Positions 1 to 9,602 are shown, counted from the stretch's first letter. The stretch is 64,000 bases of DNA from Citrobacter braakii (GCF_002075345.1 NZ_NAEW01000020.1:1-64000), one strand, 5' to 3'. The notes: generated by a model from the letters alone, not told the origin. Made by a program: numbers and translations.

Positions 1-250
1 CCACGGTCCCAGATAGCTATCAGACAGTGGCAGGACCGGATGGGACCATGGTCCCAGATAACCATCAGACAGTGGCAGGACCGGGTGGGACCACGGTCCC
101 AGATAGCTATCAGACAGTGACAGGACCTGGTGGGACCATGGTCCCAGATAACCATCAGACAGTGGCAGGACCGGGTGAGACCACGGTCCCAGATAGCTAT
201 CAGACAGTGGCAGGACCGGGTGGGATCATGGTCCCAGATAACCATCTGAC
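1..250. repeat. sopC: sopC-type centromere, 45-bp tandem repeats
   Basis: Five full 45-bp units and a partial first unit run head to tail. Each is centred on a 16-bp palindrome of the form TGGGACCatGGTCCCA, at 41-56, 86-101, 131-146, 176-191 and 221-236. The middle dinucleotide alternates AT and AC, and the spacers alternate too, so there is a 90-bp super-period. In F, SopB binds the equivalent TGGGACC inverted repeats of sopC to build the partition complex. Position just downstream of sopB fits. The array continues past the left edge of the window. Units 4 and 5 each carry one mismatch in the palindrome. Confidence 0.93.
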
Positions 251-453
251 TACGACAGAAGTGCTTAGAACATTAGCAAGATTATGCATAATGTTAATAA
301 ATAATTATAGAAACAAATCTTTCAGAATTAACTTTTCAGTAGAAAAATAGTCTGGATGAAATAAGTCATCCAGACTAAAAATGGTCAACATAAGGAAAGA
401 AAAAGTTGATATTGCAGGGTGCATTTAATAAAGAAGAAGACTTTTGCCTGAGT

Positions 454-1422
454 CTATTGTTTTTCTAAGTCTCTAAGAATACTTTCAATTTTCTCAATAC
501 AATCTGCAGATATGCGAGACCTATCTAGGTTAACAACAATTTTATCCCCCTTATACAAAGCCGACGCTCCTGGAGCAAACTGATGCCGAGAGCTTTGTAC
601 TCTTTTGTCTGAAGAAGTTTCCTTTAGGACCTCAGTTAGCAAGGATATAACTTCATCAGATTCGAACATAACTCCAGATTTTTTCTGGTCATGTAATAAT
701 TCAGTCTGTTGTAATAATTGTTTTTCTTTACCAGTAAATGATTTAAATAACAAATCGCCAGCTCGTGCAGATAACTCCCCTGGATGACTGAAAAGGGCAA
801 CAACAGTTTTAGGCAATCGAGCTGTATTTATGCAACGAGTAATAATTTTACGAGATATATTCTCAGCATCAGATAACGATGAGATGTTGCCGCCAAACTC
901 ATGTTCTAGCCGATACGCATAACGCTTACCACGCTCATACGCACTTGTTGGACGATAATCATTGCCAAGACGGGACAAAGCCTCCATCTGATCGTCATCA
1001 AGATCCCCCACCAAAACCCTGTAATCACAGGAAGTCAATATCGCTGCTTTACGCCGGCGACTTCCATCAGCGACTTCTATAAGTCCATCAACCCGACGTC
1101 CAAAAGCTGGATTTTGTTGACCTGTTAAAAGGAAAGAGGGTATCAAATCATCTAGGGAGTCCTCGGTCAGTAGCTCCTGATCTCGTTCATTACCCGACCA
1201 AATATAGGAAGCACTTTCAACAGTATCCCCTGGTATAGACTCAAGTATGAATTTGACATCTCGTCCACAAACGGGAAGTGTAATTGAATTTCCTCTGGCC
1301 ATGGCGCCGACTCGAGCAATTAAAGAATCCACCATAGGAGCGGCCGAAGTAGTTGAAACATCAGTTTCAACCGGAGTAGTTGGACTTACTACATTTTTTG
1401 GAATGATAGGCGCACGTTTCAT
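454..1422 (-). CDS. sopB: Plasmid partition protein SopB (ParB family)
   Basis: 322 residues, essentially the F SopB length. SopB binds the sopC palindromes, spreads on DNA and stimulates the SopA ATPase so that sister plasmids separate. A disordered N-terminus carries the SopA-interacting region. The ParB core has a GSRRRKA box at about residues 120-126 (the conserved box II nucleotide-contact motif), followed by a helix-turn-helix around residues 180-210 and a C-terminal dimerisation domain. The start codon overlaps the sopA stop by one base (TAATG), so the two genes are translationally coupled. The cognate site lies directly downstream, so the cassette is complete. Confidence 0.96.
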   Translation of the reverse strand: MKRAPIIPKNVVSPTTPVETDVSTTSAAPMVDSLIARVGAMARGNSITLPVCGRDVKFILESIPGDTVESASYIWSGNERDQELLTEDSLDDLIPSFLLTGQQNPAFGRRVDGLIEVADGSRRRKAAILTSCDYRVLVGDLDDDQMEALSRLGNDYRPTSAYERGKRYAYRLEHEFGGNISSLSDAENISRKIITRCINTARLPKTVVALFSHPGELSARAGDLLFKSFTGKEKQLLQQTELLHDQKKSGVMFESDEVISLLTEVLKETSSDKRVQSSRHQFAPGASALYKGDKIVVNLDRSRISADCIEKIESILRDLEKQ

Positions 1423-2588
1423 TATTTAATCTCCCAACGAGGCTTAATTAGGCGATCAAAAATTTCATTACAAACAGGTTCCCAAATTGAAAGCGCATTT
1501 CTCCATGCCCCAGTAGAAGAACGCTGATCAATAGCTTGTTCAAAAACCGTCCTCATCCGGATTTGTCCTTTACCGACTTCATCGGTTTCTCTGACAACAT
1601 TTTTTAGTACCATACTGCCCCAAGCATCTCTTATCTGTTCTTCCATCCAAGGAGATTGTGAGCCATTATTATTACTGTACTTAGTCAAAAGAATTCTGAA
1701 ATCTGGCTCAAAACCTTTTAGATCTACATTTTTAAGCAAATCACGAAGCATATCGAAGAACTGAAGGGCTGAAGTATAATCAAATAACTCAGCCGGTGTG
1801 GGAACGATTAAAACATCTGCAGCGCAGACAACATTAATAGTACCAATACCCAAGTTAGGAGCACTATCTATAACAATAACATCATAATCATGAGCAACTG
1901 TTTCTATAGCTAGACGAAGCATCAGATGTGGATCTGTTGGAAGCTTACCATCATCAAATTTCCCCATTAACTCCGTTTCTATTCGATGTAAAGCCAGACA
2001 GGAAGGAATGATATCAAGGCCAGGCCAGCATGTTGGTTTTATGGCATAGCTGGCATCATCTTTTTCGCCAAGATAGAAGGGGAGTAACGTGTCTTCAGCA
2101 TGGATATGAAGATCTGGTACCCATCCATGATACATAGAGGCTGTACCCTGAGGATCATTGCCTTCTACCAACAATACACGTAAACCTTTCAGTGCAAGAT
2201 CTTGTGCAAGATGTACGGAAACTGATGTTTTATATACTCCACCTTTATGAGCTGCGACACCAACCACAGGGGGAAAAGAATCATCAGGGCGACGTAAACG
2301 AGTACCAAAAACATCTCGCATGTGGTTAATTTGCTCAATGGTATAACCAACTCGCTGCTCAACTCGGCCTCGGGTCTCCATATCAGGATGGGGGAGGCGA
2401 CTTGCTTTTTCGGCATCCCTGATAGCCTGAGATGATACACCAACTAAATCAGCAGCCTCGCCAATTCTCCAGCGACGTGTAATTTTTCTGGCTTCAGGGC
2501 TGTCATCGTTGAATTGTGCGATAGCTATTGCCTTTGTCATCTCATGACCAGCTGCTATGCACTGATTAAGCGTATCCATAAGTCCCAT
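1422..2588 (-). CDS. sopA: Plasmid partition ATPase SopA (ParA family)
   Basis: 388 residues. SopA is a Walker-type ATPase that binds nucleoid DNA non-specifically and moves SopB-sopC complexes, and it also represses its own promoter. An N-terminal winged helix-turn-helix (about 40-62) is followed by a deviant Walker A, KGGVYKTS, at 115-122, and a Walker B with IVIDSAP in the middle of the protein. I use the ATG at 2588, but an ATG three codons inside is also possible. In F the repE/RepFIA replicon lies upstream of sopA. Here that position is taken by a permease remnant, so sop has been separated from RepFIA. Confidence 0.96.
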   Translation of the reverse strand: MGLMDTLNQCIAAGHEMTKAIAIAQFNDDSPEARKITRRWRIGEAADLVGVSSQAIRDAEKASRLPHPDMETRGRVEQRVGYTIEQINHMRDVFGTRLRRPDDSFPPVVGVAAHKGGVYKTSVSVHLAQDLALKGLRVLLVEGNDPQGTASMYHGWVPDLHIHAEDTLLPFYLGEKDDASYAIKPTCWPGLDIIPSCLALHRIETELMGKFDDGKLPTDPHLMLRLAIETVAHDYDVIVIDSAPNLGIGTINVVCAADVLIVPTPAELFDYTSALQFFDMLRDLLKNVDLKGFEPDFRILLTKYSNNNGSQSPWMEEQIRDAWGSMVLKNVVRETDEVGKGQIRMRTVFEQAIDQRSSTGAWRNALSIWEPVCNEIFDRLIKPRWEIK

Positions 2589-2610
2589 TTCAAATATCCT
2601 TCGTGATCAA

Positions 2611-2688
2611 CTTTGCATTAATTAATTAAATCTTGAAATTTTGTGCAAAGCAACCAAAAAAATGCAAAGCAAAGACAAAACTGCAAAG
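2611..2688. promoter_or_regulatory. sopAB promoter-operator with CTTTGC boxes
   Basis: The hexamer CTTTGC/GCAAAG occurs five times upstream of sopA: CTTTGC at 2611-2616, and GCAAAG at 2645-2650, 2664-2669, 2669-2674 and 2683-2688. In F, SopA represses the sop promoter through CTTTGC motifs, so this cluster is the likely autoregulatory operator. Confidence 0.8.
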
Positions 2689-2768
2689 TTGTTCACAAAC
2701 CAATCACTTTACTACAGCACGGCAAGGAAAACTCACAATAGAGTTTTCCCATTAGCTAAACGTCAGAC

Positions 2769-3212
2769 CTGCAATTACAGAAAGCCACTTTTCAGCATAT
2801 CGGTGAGGTTCTGAGGGATTCCGGTGCCGCCAATATGATTGCAGGTTATATCGTTAAAATTGGCGTTCCCGGTGTACTGTTGCCTTTACTCCTGTCCACG
2901 CTTATCCGCCTTATCCAGGGGTCCGGTACCGCGGCCAGCATTACCGCTCCGATGATCGGTATACTGGGCGTTGACCCAATCATTGCCGGTCTGGGCTGTA
3001 CGATTGGCTCTTTCATGTTCTCCTACTTTAACGATGCCTACTTCAGGGTTGTAAACCGTTCTCTGAGGGTTACCGAAGTACAGGAACAGACCCGGGTCTG
3101 GAGCATAACCTCAACCATATTATGGGCATTAGGCTCAGTCACGTTGCTGATTATAAACGCGGTATTTTTCTTAACAAGAATAGACAGTTACGATTCATTA
3201 TTACATATCTGA
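2769..3212 (+). pseudogene. C-terminal remnant of a GntP-family gluconate/H+ symporter
   Basis: An open frame without a proper start encodes only the last ~147 residues of a GntP/GntT-type permease. The family signature GEVLRDSG sits at the beginning, followed by the IQGSGTAA segment and two to three hydrophobic helices. Members have about 440 residues, so some 300 are missing. The break with the sop promoter region lies around 2700-2768. This is a chromosomal-type metabolic fragment picked up by the plasmid. The first ATG (2835) would make 125 residues, which could not form a transporter. Confidence 0.82.
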
Positions 3213-3532
3213 TGCGGAAACTACTCCTGTCGTGATACTGAAATAAAGCAAGAAGCACAGAACACAACAGACACCTTCCGGGGTGTCTGCTGTTCTTTAC
3301 CAGGTGCGCCGCAAAACCTCGTCCTTCAAGGCCGTGGAGGATGTCAAAGCCCCGGACAGATCTTTTCATCAAGTCATGAATGACAGATTTCATACATTGG
3401 CTTTCAACATGGCCACCGCATCAGTCTCTGGCATCTGGAACTGTACCCTGTGCCATGCAACCACATCGAGTGCAAATACCTTCGTGTAGACTTCTGTCGA
3501 GCTTATCAATTTATATCCCATGAGCCCCCGAA
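3213..3532. other. Gene-free junction segment
   Basis: Apart from the hairpin above, I see no credible gene. It joins the permease tail to the KfrA-like remnant and probably consists of recombination scar sequence. Confidence 0.5.
3260..3295 (+). terminator. Hairpin after the permease remnant
   Basis: CAGACACC (3268-3275) pairs with GGTGTCTG (3282-3289) over a 6-nt loop. The outer arms GAACA/TGTTC extend the stem. It sits 55 bp after the permease stop and was probably carried along with that gene. Confidence 0.5.
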
Positions 3533-4042
3533 ATGGTCCGTCGCATCGAGGACGCCGCAGCAGCACTCATCGCGGCCGGCCCCCCGAAGCCGACTAACGT
3601 CTAGGTACGCGACCACCTCGGCGGTGGCTCCCTGGCCACTATTTCTCCGGCGATGCGCGCGTTCCGCGCCCGGCAGCGCGAACAGGCCCGGGAAGAAACC
3701 TTCCAGTTACCACCAGAGCTGCAACAGGCCGACCTGGAGCGCAACGCGGAGCTGGCGAAAGTGGCCGAACTGGAAAGCTAGCTGGCGGTGCTGCGTGAAG
3801 TGCAGGCAGAATCTGGCCGCCTGCAGCAGGGCATCCGGCAGTTGCGGGATGAGGCGCTGCCGCTGCGCGAGCAGGTAGCCCGCCTGACGGCAACCGGCGA
3901 GCACCTAGCAGCACAGCTGAAGGAAACGAAGGCAGAACTAAAGGGCGTTAGGGAAGAAAACCGCGCCCTGCAGGCTTAGCTGCTGGAGCTGGCCAGCCAG
4001 ACGCTGGCAAAATATCTGATCGACGGCAGCAATCGTGACTGA
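3533..4042 (+). pseudogene. KfrA-like coiled-coil DNA-binding protein with three amber codons
   Basis: From ATG 3533 to TGA 4040-4042 the frame is continuous (169 codons) except for three TAG codons at 3602-3604, 3779-3781 and 3977-3979. An N-terminal KfrA-type DNA-binding segment (HLGGGSLATIS) is followed by a long Glu/Gln/Leu-rich coiled coil, as in KfrA proteins of broad-host-range plasmids. All three stops sit where the coiled coil or local context would accept Gln, so each may be CAG changed to TAG. There are no frameshifts. The GC content is clearly higher than in the flanks, which suggests a foreign origin. Read conventionally, only 23 residues would be made. Confidence 0.68.
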
Positions 4043-4116
4043 TGATAAAAAAGTGATAATTTAACTGCGGTTATATATCACAACACGACCTGACTTGCCG
4101 AACAGGAAGACAAAAT

Positions 4117-4610
4117 ATGGATTGTTTGTGCAGTACAAGAAATAACAAGTCTATGGCTTTTATCACACTGATACTCGTCACTTTTTGTGCCCAGGCAGAT
4201 ATTGCCGGGAGGGTCGTTCGTGTGCTGGATGGAGATACCATTGAAGTCTTGCAGAACAGCGGAGCACTCAGTCGGGTCAGACTGGCTGGTATTGATGCTC
4301 CCCCATTTGGACAGCGTTCACGCAGTCCCTGAGTGAGTTGGTGTCACAAAAATATGTCAGTATCACTGGCGAGGAATATGATCGATATGGCAGACTTCTG
4401 GGAACTGTCTGGTCAGGGCAAACTGATATCAATGCTGTCCAGTTGCAGAAGGGTATGGCATGGGCCTACAGATTCAAAGGACTGATTAGTATTTCAGAAT
4501 ATGAAAAAATAGAAAATGAGGCTAAAAAAAGTCGTGCTGGACTATGGTCTTCCCCGTCACAAACTGAACCCTGGTTATGGCGTAGGGGTCAACATAAAGT
4601 TGATAAATAA
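4117..4610 (+). pseudogene. Broken thermonuclease-family (SNase-like) nuclease
   Basis: Two consecutive frames make one secreted SNase-like protein. The first (4117-4332) has a signal peptide and the core RVVRVLDGDT and RLAGIDAP. The second (from about 4330) has QSLSELVSQ, then the DRYGRLLG motif and a C-terminal GLWSSP. A single-base loss around 4318-4330 shifts the frame. In addition, the residues after IDAP are missing: the family has IDAPE, and that Glu is a catalytic residue of staphylococcal nuclease (E43). The gene would be inactive even if the frame were repaired. Similar nuclease genes are common on F-type plasmids. Confidence 0.8.
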
Positions 4611-4644
4611 TTAATAAATCCGACAGTGAATAAGTGAGTTAAAA

Positions 4645-5139
4645 ATGACAGTGAAGCTGACACAAACCCGACTGGATAATTTAATTGATACACTCAATGC
4701 CCTTATTTGTGATGATAACTTGTTAAACAGTGAACAAAAAGAAAACATGGTAAGAACGGTTGCCACTCTGGGAGGTCTTGAAGAACGAATTCGGCAGATG
4801 ACGGAGGCCAGAGAAGCGAAAAAAATAGCTAAGGCCGAAAAAGCAGAAAAGAAACCCCGCGAACCCGATCTGGTTTTCCCTCGTACAGGAAAGATCTGGA
4901 CGGCTGACGATTTAGCACTGATCCATTCGATTATTGATGAACTACCGGATTCTGAAATCGATAATCACATACTCTGGCTGTCTGACAGGCAGGGGCGTAC
5001 CCCTTATGCCATTGCTCTCAAGATTGTCTCGGAGGGCCGTCTTGATGAAGAGTGGGCTAAAAAATGGAAACCTGTTGCTAAGGAATTGCGTGAAAAATAC
5101 AGTATTCAGCATGCAGATACTCAAAGTAAAAACAGTTAG
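4645..5139 (+). CDS. Conserved plasmid protein of unknown function
   Basis: 164 residues, starting at ATG 4645. I do not recognise a named family. Residues 1-45 are helical, a highly charged Lys/Glu/Ala segment (about 50-75) looks like a coiled coil or linker, and the C-terminal half is compact and mixed (RTGKIWTADDLALIH onward). There is no signal peptide or membrane segment, so it is probably cytoplasmic. It follows the broken nuclease gene by 35 bp in the same direction and may once have been co-transcribed with it. Frame length and composition support a real gene. Confidence 0.6.
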   Translation: MTVKLTQTRLDNLIDTLNALICDDNLLNSEQKENMVRTVATLGGLEERIRQMTEAREAKKIAKAEKAEKKPREPDLVFPRTGKIWTADDLALIHSIIDELPDSEIDNHILWLSDRQGRTPYAIALKIVSEGRLDEEWAKKWKPVAKELREKYSIQHADTQSKNS

Positions 5140-5358
5140 CTGTGCAACATATATAAATTGACATTAAATTATTAAACTCAGGATCATATATCTATGAGTT
5201 ATTATTAGTGATTAACAATGCTTAATATATAAATAATTCTAAATATAATTTTTAGAAAACACATTTTTAATAATGTGAGCTTATTAAAATACACATGACA
5301 TTCATGAAAATTATAATTCCCTTACTGCTGATTGTAGTGAGTTCAGGGAGTGAAGAGG

Positions 5359-5793
5359 ATGAATGAATTTCATACATTAAATATCTGCCTACAGAATAAG
5401 GACAGGAACGGTGCCATGAGAATATTACAGGACAAATCAGAGTTTGCCGTTCGTAAAATTCTGGAAAAAATCAAAGTCAAAGCAACATTACAAACTGGAC
5501 GGCCTTTCTGGCTCTGGGTACAAAACTGGATTAACAGTACCTGTAAACATGAAAAATTACAAAGTGAACCTGCCTATGTTGAATCACAGGATAAATCCAG
5601 CGCCCCTGTTTCCGGTTGCAATGAATCCCGCAACTCTGGATGTAGTGAAGCTGGTCGCTCTGCTGGCCATGTTTGTGGATCACGTCAACACTCTGTTTCT
5701 GACAAATCCCGATCCTCTCCTTTATGCGTTCGGACGGATGGCCTTCCCACTATTCACACTCATCTGGGCGATGAATGTACAACGCACACCTGA
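5359..5793 (+). CDS. Possible small protein overlapping the TraX-like gene
   Basis: From ATG 5359 (preceded by GGGAGTGAAGAGG) an open frame runs for 144 codons. Only the first ~70 residues look protein-like (helical and basic, FAVRKILEKIK). The rest overlaps the traX-like gene in another frame and has Ser/Cys/Gly-rich composition typical of an overprinted frame. It could be a short leader gene that has lost its stop, or noise. I cannot assign a function. Confidence 0.25.
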   Translation: MNEFHTLNICLQNKDRNGAMRILQDKSEFAVRKILEKIKVKATLQTGRPFWLWVQNWINSTCKHEKLQSEPAYVESQDKSSAPVSGCNESRNSGCSEAGRSAGHVCGSRQHSVSDKSRSSPLCVRTDGLPTIHTHLGDECTTHT

Positions 5794-6331
5794 ACGTCTT
5801 CAGAAAAGAGCAAACAGGTTATGGCTGTGGGCGTTTATCACTCAGCCAGTCTTCAGTCTGGCTTTCCGCCATCACGAGCCGTGGTATGCGCTGAACATTC
5901 TGTTCGTTTTCGCGGGCGTTACACAGATGCTTGCCCTGAAGTACAAGTATGGGGAAAAAGGTATAATCAGTGGTGTACTGCTTCTTGCTTTAATGGTGTG
6001 GCCATTACAACCGGCAAGTTACGGCCTTGCCGGAATTATGCTGGCAACAGGGCTGGTATTAGTTTACTCCGGGCAGGGTTACTGGATGTACCGGCTCGGT
6101 ATTATCGTATCCCTGCTGTCACTTTGCAGCCTGAATGATATTTCACATATACTTGGTCAGCCAGCTGACATCCTTTTGTTTGCCACACTCCCGACAGTAT
6201 TCTTACCCCTGATGGTGATATCACTGGCAGCCAGTGTAAGCTCCGCTAACCGCTCGCGATTTATGCCTGCTCGTTTTTTTTACTTTGCCTATATAGGGCA
6301 TCTTTTTATAGCGTTTCTTGCAGGTGCCTGA
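5576..6331 (+). CDS. TraX-like integral membrane protein (pilin acetylase family)
   Basis: About 251 residues from ATG 5576. The frame is open upstream (a TTG at 5444), and ATG 5549 and ATG 5621 are alternatives, none with a strong Shine-Dalgarno site. The protein has about seven to eight hydrophobic helices and the TraX signature order: DVVKLVALLAMFVDH near the start, GRMAFPLF, RANRLWLWAF and YALNILFVF. F TraX (248 residues) N-acetylates pilin. Here it lies far from traI and next to the FIB replicon, without a pilin gene, so its substrate is unclear. It could have been recruited to another acylation job. Confidence 0.7.
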   Translation: MLNHRINPAPLFPVAMNPATLDVVKLVALLAMFVDHVNTLFLTNPDPLLYAFGRMAFPLFTLIWAMNVQRTPERLQKRANRLWLWAFITQPVFSLAFRHHEPWYALNILFVFAGVTQMLALKYKYGEKGIISGVLLLALMVWPLQPASYGLAGIMLATGLVLVYSGQGYWMYRLGIIVSLLSLCSLNDISHILGQPADILLFATLPTVFLPLMVISLAASVSSANRSRFMPARFFYFAYIGHLFIAFLAGA

Positions 6332-6743
6332 TGGAAAGAAGATCCACAACAGTACACAGACCATCCTTATCCTTAAAGAGCCAGTAGGAATTTGTTCGCT
6401 ATAGTTGGTTAGTGTCGTTGTAACAAATTAGCGGTATGAAGACTTCTGTATATAAATATTGCTGTGAATACATCAGTGCTCGCCGCAGTCCGGTGACCGG
6501 GTGTAAGCCCGCGAACCGGCGAGGAAGCGCAATAATACAGAAGCTGAAGGAAGCAGGTACGCACTGGAGTTACAGCAGGTGAACATTGTAGAACCATCTG
6601 AATTGCCTTGCTGCTCAGCAGGTTATCCACATATACAGTCATTCGATCCAGAAATAAGATCCTTAAAGCGATCCCTGTAAGATCCAAAGAAGATCCCGAC
6701 ACCTCTGAAGGCCGCGTCAGCATTGAGCCTGGAGCATGATCAC
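6332..6743. other. Gene-free stretch left of the RepFIB iterons
   Basis: No convincing gene. The segment from about 6480 to 6720 has short GC-rich inverted motifs and GATC-containing repeats such as AAGATC/GATCC (6656-6700) leading into the iterons, and is probably part of the RepFIB control region. Confidence 0.45.
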
Positions 6744-6848
6744 ATAAGCTGTAGCAGGTTAATCATAAGCTGTAACTGGTATAGAATAAGCTGTATCATG
6801 TACCGGATATGCTGTAATGAGCCAGTGATATAAACTACAGTGAGTATA
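6744..6848 (+). repeat. RepFIB upstream iterons (21-bp period)
   Basis: Copies of ATAAGCTGTA start at 6744, 6765, 6786, 6807 (ATATGCTGTA) and 6828 (ATATAAACTACAG, degenerate), exactly 21 bp apart, so they fall on one DNA face. These are the RepA-binding iterons of the RepFIB origin and incompatibility region. Confidence 0.9.
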
Positions 6849-6968
6849 TCTCCTGAAAATTCATCAGGGCTGTGCATAAACTGAAGCCAGTTGTCTGGCG
6901 CTTTACAGGCCATAACATGAGAACAGTGGCTGATTTTAATCTGAAACTATCCACCGATCGGAGGCGCT

Positions 6969-7988
6969 CTGGACAAGGACAATCTGGACATTAAAAAGCT
7001 GTTTGAAGAGGTGGATAAATCCTCGGGTGAAGTGGTTACCCTTACGCCAAATGCAGCTAATACAGTGCAGCCTGTGGCACTGATGCGGCTTGGGGTGTTT
7101 GTTCCCACGCTTAAATCACTGAAAAACAGCAAAAAGAACACACTTTCACGTACTGATGCGACGGAAGAACTGACGCGTCTGTCTCTCGCCAGGGCCGAAG
7201 GGTTTGATAAGGTCGAGATCACTGGCCCCCGCCTGGATATGGATAATGACTTCAAGACCTGGGTAGGGGTGATCCATTCCTTTGCCCGGCATAAAGTTAT
7301 CGGCGATAAAGTTGAGCTGCCGTTTGTCGAATTTGCCAAACTTTGCGGCATCCCCTCCAGTCAGTCATCACGTAAGCTTCGGGAGCGTATCAGCCCTTCA
7401 CTCAAGCGTATTGCGGGTACAGTGATTTCGTTTTCCCGCACAACTGAGAAGCACACTAAAGAGTACATCACGCATCTGGTGCAGTCTGCTTACTATGATA
7501 CGGAAAAAGATATCGTTCAGCTGCAGGCCGATCCACGCCTGTTTGAACTTTACCAGTTTGACCGGAAAGTCCTGCTGCAGCTCAAGGCCATCAACGCCCT
7601 AAAGCGCCGGGAGTCCGCTCAGGCCCTTTATACTTTTATAGAGAGTCTGCCGCGGGATCCGGCGCCGATATCACTGGCGCGTCTGCGGGCCCGTCTGAAC
7701 CTGAAATCCCCTGTATTCTCACAGAACCAGACGGTGAGGCGTGCCATGGAGCAGCTCCGGGAGATTGGCTATCTGGATTACACTGAAATCCAGCGGGGAC
7801 GTACAAAACTCTTCTGCATTCACTACCGCCGGCCCAAGTTAAAGCCTCCTCATGATGAGAGTGCGGAGAACCCGCAGCTGCCTGCCACTCCGGGTGATGT
7901 CAGTCCGGAGATGGCTGAGAAACTGAAACTCCTCGAGAAGCTGGGCATTACGCTTGATGACCTGGAAAAACTCTTCAAATCCCGCTGA
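6969..7988 (+). CDS. repA: RepFIB replication initiator RepA
   Basis: Initiator of the RepFIB replicon. It binds the iterons on both sides of the gene to start replication, and represses its own promoter. The body matches the Rep_3 family (two winged-helix domains), with the diagnostic strings [26 protein letters not shown] and LFKSR at the C-terminus. The first conventional start is GTG 7011 (325 residues), which lacks a ribosome site. Fourteen codons upstream in the same frame, a CTG at 6969 follows GGAGG (6960-6964) by four bases. I recall RepFIB RepA being reported to use a CTG start, so I place the start there (339 residues). Confidence 0.93.
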   Translation: MDKDNLDIKKLFEEVDKSSGEVVTLTPNAANTVQPVALMRLGVFVPTLKSLKNSKKNTLSRTDATEELTRLSLARAEGFDKVEITGPRLDMDNDFKTWVGVIHSFARHKVIGDKVELPFVEFAKLCGIPSSQSSRKLRERISPSLKRIAGTVISFSRTTEKHTKEYITHLVQSAYYDTEKDIVQLQADPRLFELYQFDRKVLLQLKAINALKRRESAQALYTFIESLPRDPAPISLARLRARLNLKSPVFSQNQTVRRAMEQLREIGYLDYTEIQRGRTKLFCIHYRRPKLKPPHDESAENPQLPATPGDVSPEMAEKLKLLEKLGITLDDLEKLFKSR

Positions 7989-7990
7989 AC

Positions 7991-8217
7991 ATAAGCTGTG
8001 ATGAGAGAAACCCATACCGGAAGCATATCCTTCCTGATCCACAATCTCAGTCAGAATGACATGCCTGTTACTTCCGAGTCCTGCGGGCCTGTCGTGCCCA
8101 CCATAAACCTGCATCTGCTCACTATAGCTTATGTTGCTTGCTACAGTTTATTTCACTCACTACAGCTTATCTTCGGGACGATTTACTCACCACAGCTTAT
8201 ATAAACTGTGGTGAGTG
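7991..8217. repeat. RepFIB downstream iterons
   Basis: After repA the iteron core recurs as ATAAGCTGTG (7991), and in inverted orientation as CTATAGCTTAT (about 8122-8132), CTACAGTTTAT (8141-8151), CTACAGCTTAT (8160-8170) and CCACAGCTTAT (8190-8200), then direct again as ATAAACTGTGG (8201). The last two form a near-perfect 32-bp palindrome at 8186-8217. Confidence 0.85.
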
Positions 8218-8223
8218 ACGTTG

Positions 8224-8964
8224 TCACGTAAGAGGGGGAAGTGTCCGGAGGATTTGCGCGGCATCATGCCCGTCACCGGTGAACGGCACGGCCAGTGTGG
8301 CCGCCATATCCAGCGCGAACACCCGGGTATAAACCTCCATGGAGCGCGGATCCTTGTGACCGGCCAGTGCCTGAATAACCTTCCGGGGCTGGCGATGATA
8401 GAGCATGTGCATGATATAGCTGTGCCGGAAAGTATGGGGGGTCACCGGAATTGAAAAATGGACCCCGTCAGCTTCGGCCCGCTTCACGGCCTGCTTCAAC
8501 CAGTTACGCATGGTTTCATCGGTGACGGCCCACAGCGGTTCGCGCCGGCGGGGGCGGGTCGTGACCATCCAGCTCGCCATCTGCCTGACATAGCTTATAT
8601 CGGTCAGTGGTACCAGACGGACCTCATCTTTCGGCGGGCGTCCGCGTCGCGCACGCACTTTTTCAGACAGCACCCGCACAAAGGGTCGCAGCCCGTCGAG
8701 ATCAAATGACTCCGGGGTCAGCGTTCGGGCTTCTCCGATACGGATGCCAGTGTTCCACATGGTGGCAAACAGCATGTGATGCCGCTGGTCGGGCATATAC
8801 CAGAGGAGGGCACTGACTTCCGGCGCCAGCAGGTAGGCCGGGGTGGCGCCGGTGGAGGTAGCCATGCGTCGTAATGCCACGGCGGTCGCAAAATCAACGC
8901 CCGGGGCGATCGGCAACAACGAAACGCGTTCTGGTGAATTCTGCAGGGGAATGACGTTGTTCAT
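8224..8964 (-). CDS. int: Tyrosine recombinase of the RepFIB region (ResD/Int type)
   Basis: 246 residues of the phage-integrase/XerD fold. The catalytic set is visible: Arg75 (GIRIGEA), His177-x-x-Arg180 (HTFRH), His203 (AGHKD) and Tyr212 (VYTRVF). It corresponds to the integrase next to RepFIB and to the D resolvase of F, which resolves plasmid multimers at a site near the origin. It converges on repA, with the 3' iterons between them. The likely target site would lie in the non-coding DNA to its right (8965-9320), which includes a segment that recurs at 44.2 kb. Confidence 0.88.
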   Translation of the reverse strand: MNNVIPLQNSPERVSLLPIAPGVDFATAVALRRMATSTGATPAYLLAPEVSALLWYMPDQRHHMLFATMWNTGIRIGEARTLTPESFDLDGLRPFVRVLSEKVRARRGRPPKDEVRLVPLTDISYVRQMASWMVTTRPRRREPLWAVTDETMRNWLKQAVKRAEADGVHFSIPVTPHTFRHSYIMHMLYHRQPRKVIQALAGHKDPRSMEVYTRVFALDMAATLAVPFTGDGHDAAQILRTLPPLT

Positions 8965-9078
8965 CAGTTATTTTTCACGTAGCGCACGCACTGTCTATGG
9001 ATACAGGTATTTTGCACCTGACCGGCCGATCCTGCCATGACAATAAATCGCAGCGCGCGGATCCTTTTATTGTCTTAT

Positions 9079-9094
9079 CCCGCATTATTGCGGG
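9079..9094. terminator. Hairpin in the int upstream region
   Basis: CCCGCA/TGCGGG stem with loop TTAT. It is flanked by two copies of GGATCCTTTT (9058-9067 and 9114-9123), which could equally be parts of a recombination site rather than a terminator. Confidence 0.4.
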
Positions 9095-9180
9095 TAAAGC
9101 CAAATGCGTAAAGGATCCTTTTTCAACATAGATCCACGTTAAAGCCAGTCATGACGCGGCCTGAGGGCTGTTTTACGGTT

Positions 9181-9319
9181 TTTGGGAGAAATGGGGTAAT
9201 GCCAGGACAAACAGGATTGAACCAAAAAAGGGAAGGGAGCAAAGAAGGAAAGGATGCGCTACGTTAATTCTGGAGAGGATCCCATAGGAATCTTGTCAGT
9301 CTTCACGTAGAGCGCTGTA
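9181..9319 (+). repeat. Long direct repeat, copy A
   Basis: Begins TTTGGGAGAAATGGGGTAA and ends in the GCGCTGTAGTT region. It is closely similar, with a few small differences, to 44216-44359 in the same orientation. The pair brackets the yai-sfp-stcE-etp block. No gene lies inside. It sits 220 bp upstream of int, where a resolution site would be expected. Confidence 0.85.
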
Positions 9320-9602
9320 GTTACTCAATGCTTTTAGTAAATTATCCGGATAGTCGATACCTTAAATTTACTCTTAAATAGTGCATTTTTCACATGAAAT
9401 ATCACAAATTATTTTTATTATATTTAGTGTATGTCATGTAGAGCTTCTCAAATTTTTGATTTTAAAATTGATACTTTGTTATCGATTATGGAGTGACTAC
9501 CCCTATTATAATTGAAACGTATTCTGGAGTTATATCTTTTTACTGTTTAGTGACTATGGCATTCTGCTCTCATCAATAAATATCTATAAGATGTAAGGCT
9601 AC

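Larger units (their letters stand above)
8965..9602. other. Intergenic region between int and the yai-type operon
   Basis: Holds the hairpin, the GGATCC repeats and direct repeat copy A listed here. From about 9330 the sequence becomes AT-rich and probably carries the promoter of the yai-type operon. I see no gene. Confidence 0.5.

Noticed and set aside
27..350. 107-codon frame across the 45-bp repeats
   Set aside because: The 45-bp period is a multiple of three, so any stop-free unit gives a long repetitive frame. The palindromes and position next to sopB explain the sequence as sopC.
3450..3878. Plus-strand frame of 142 codons over the KfrA-like gene
   Set aside because: Overlaps the coiled-coil frame in another phase with Arg/Ser/Pro-rich composition. 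The KfrA-like reading is the one with family motifs.
5444..5575. TTG-started extension of the TraX-like protein
   Set aside because: No ribosome site, and the extra 44 residues are unlike TraX N-termini.
7839..8114. Minus-strand frame across the 3' end of FIB repA and the iterons
   Set aside because: Antisense shadow of repA, and the iterons occupy the rest.
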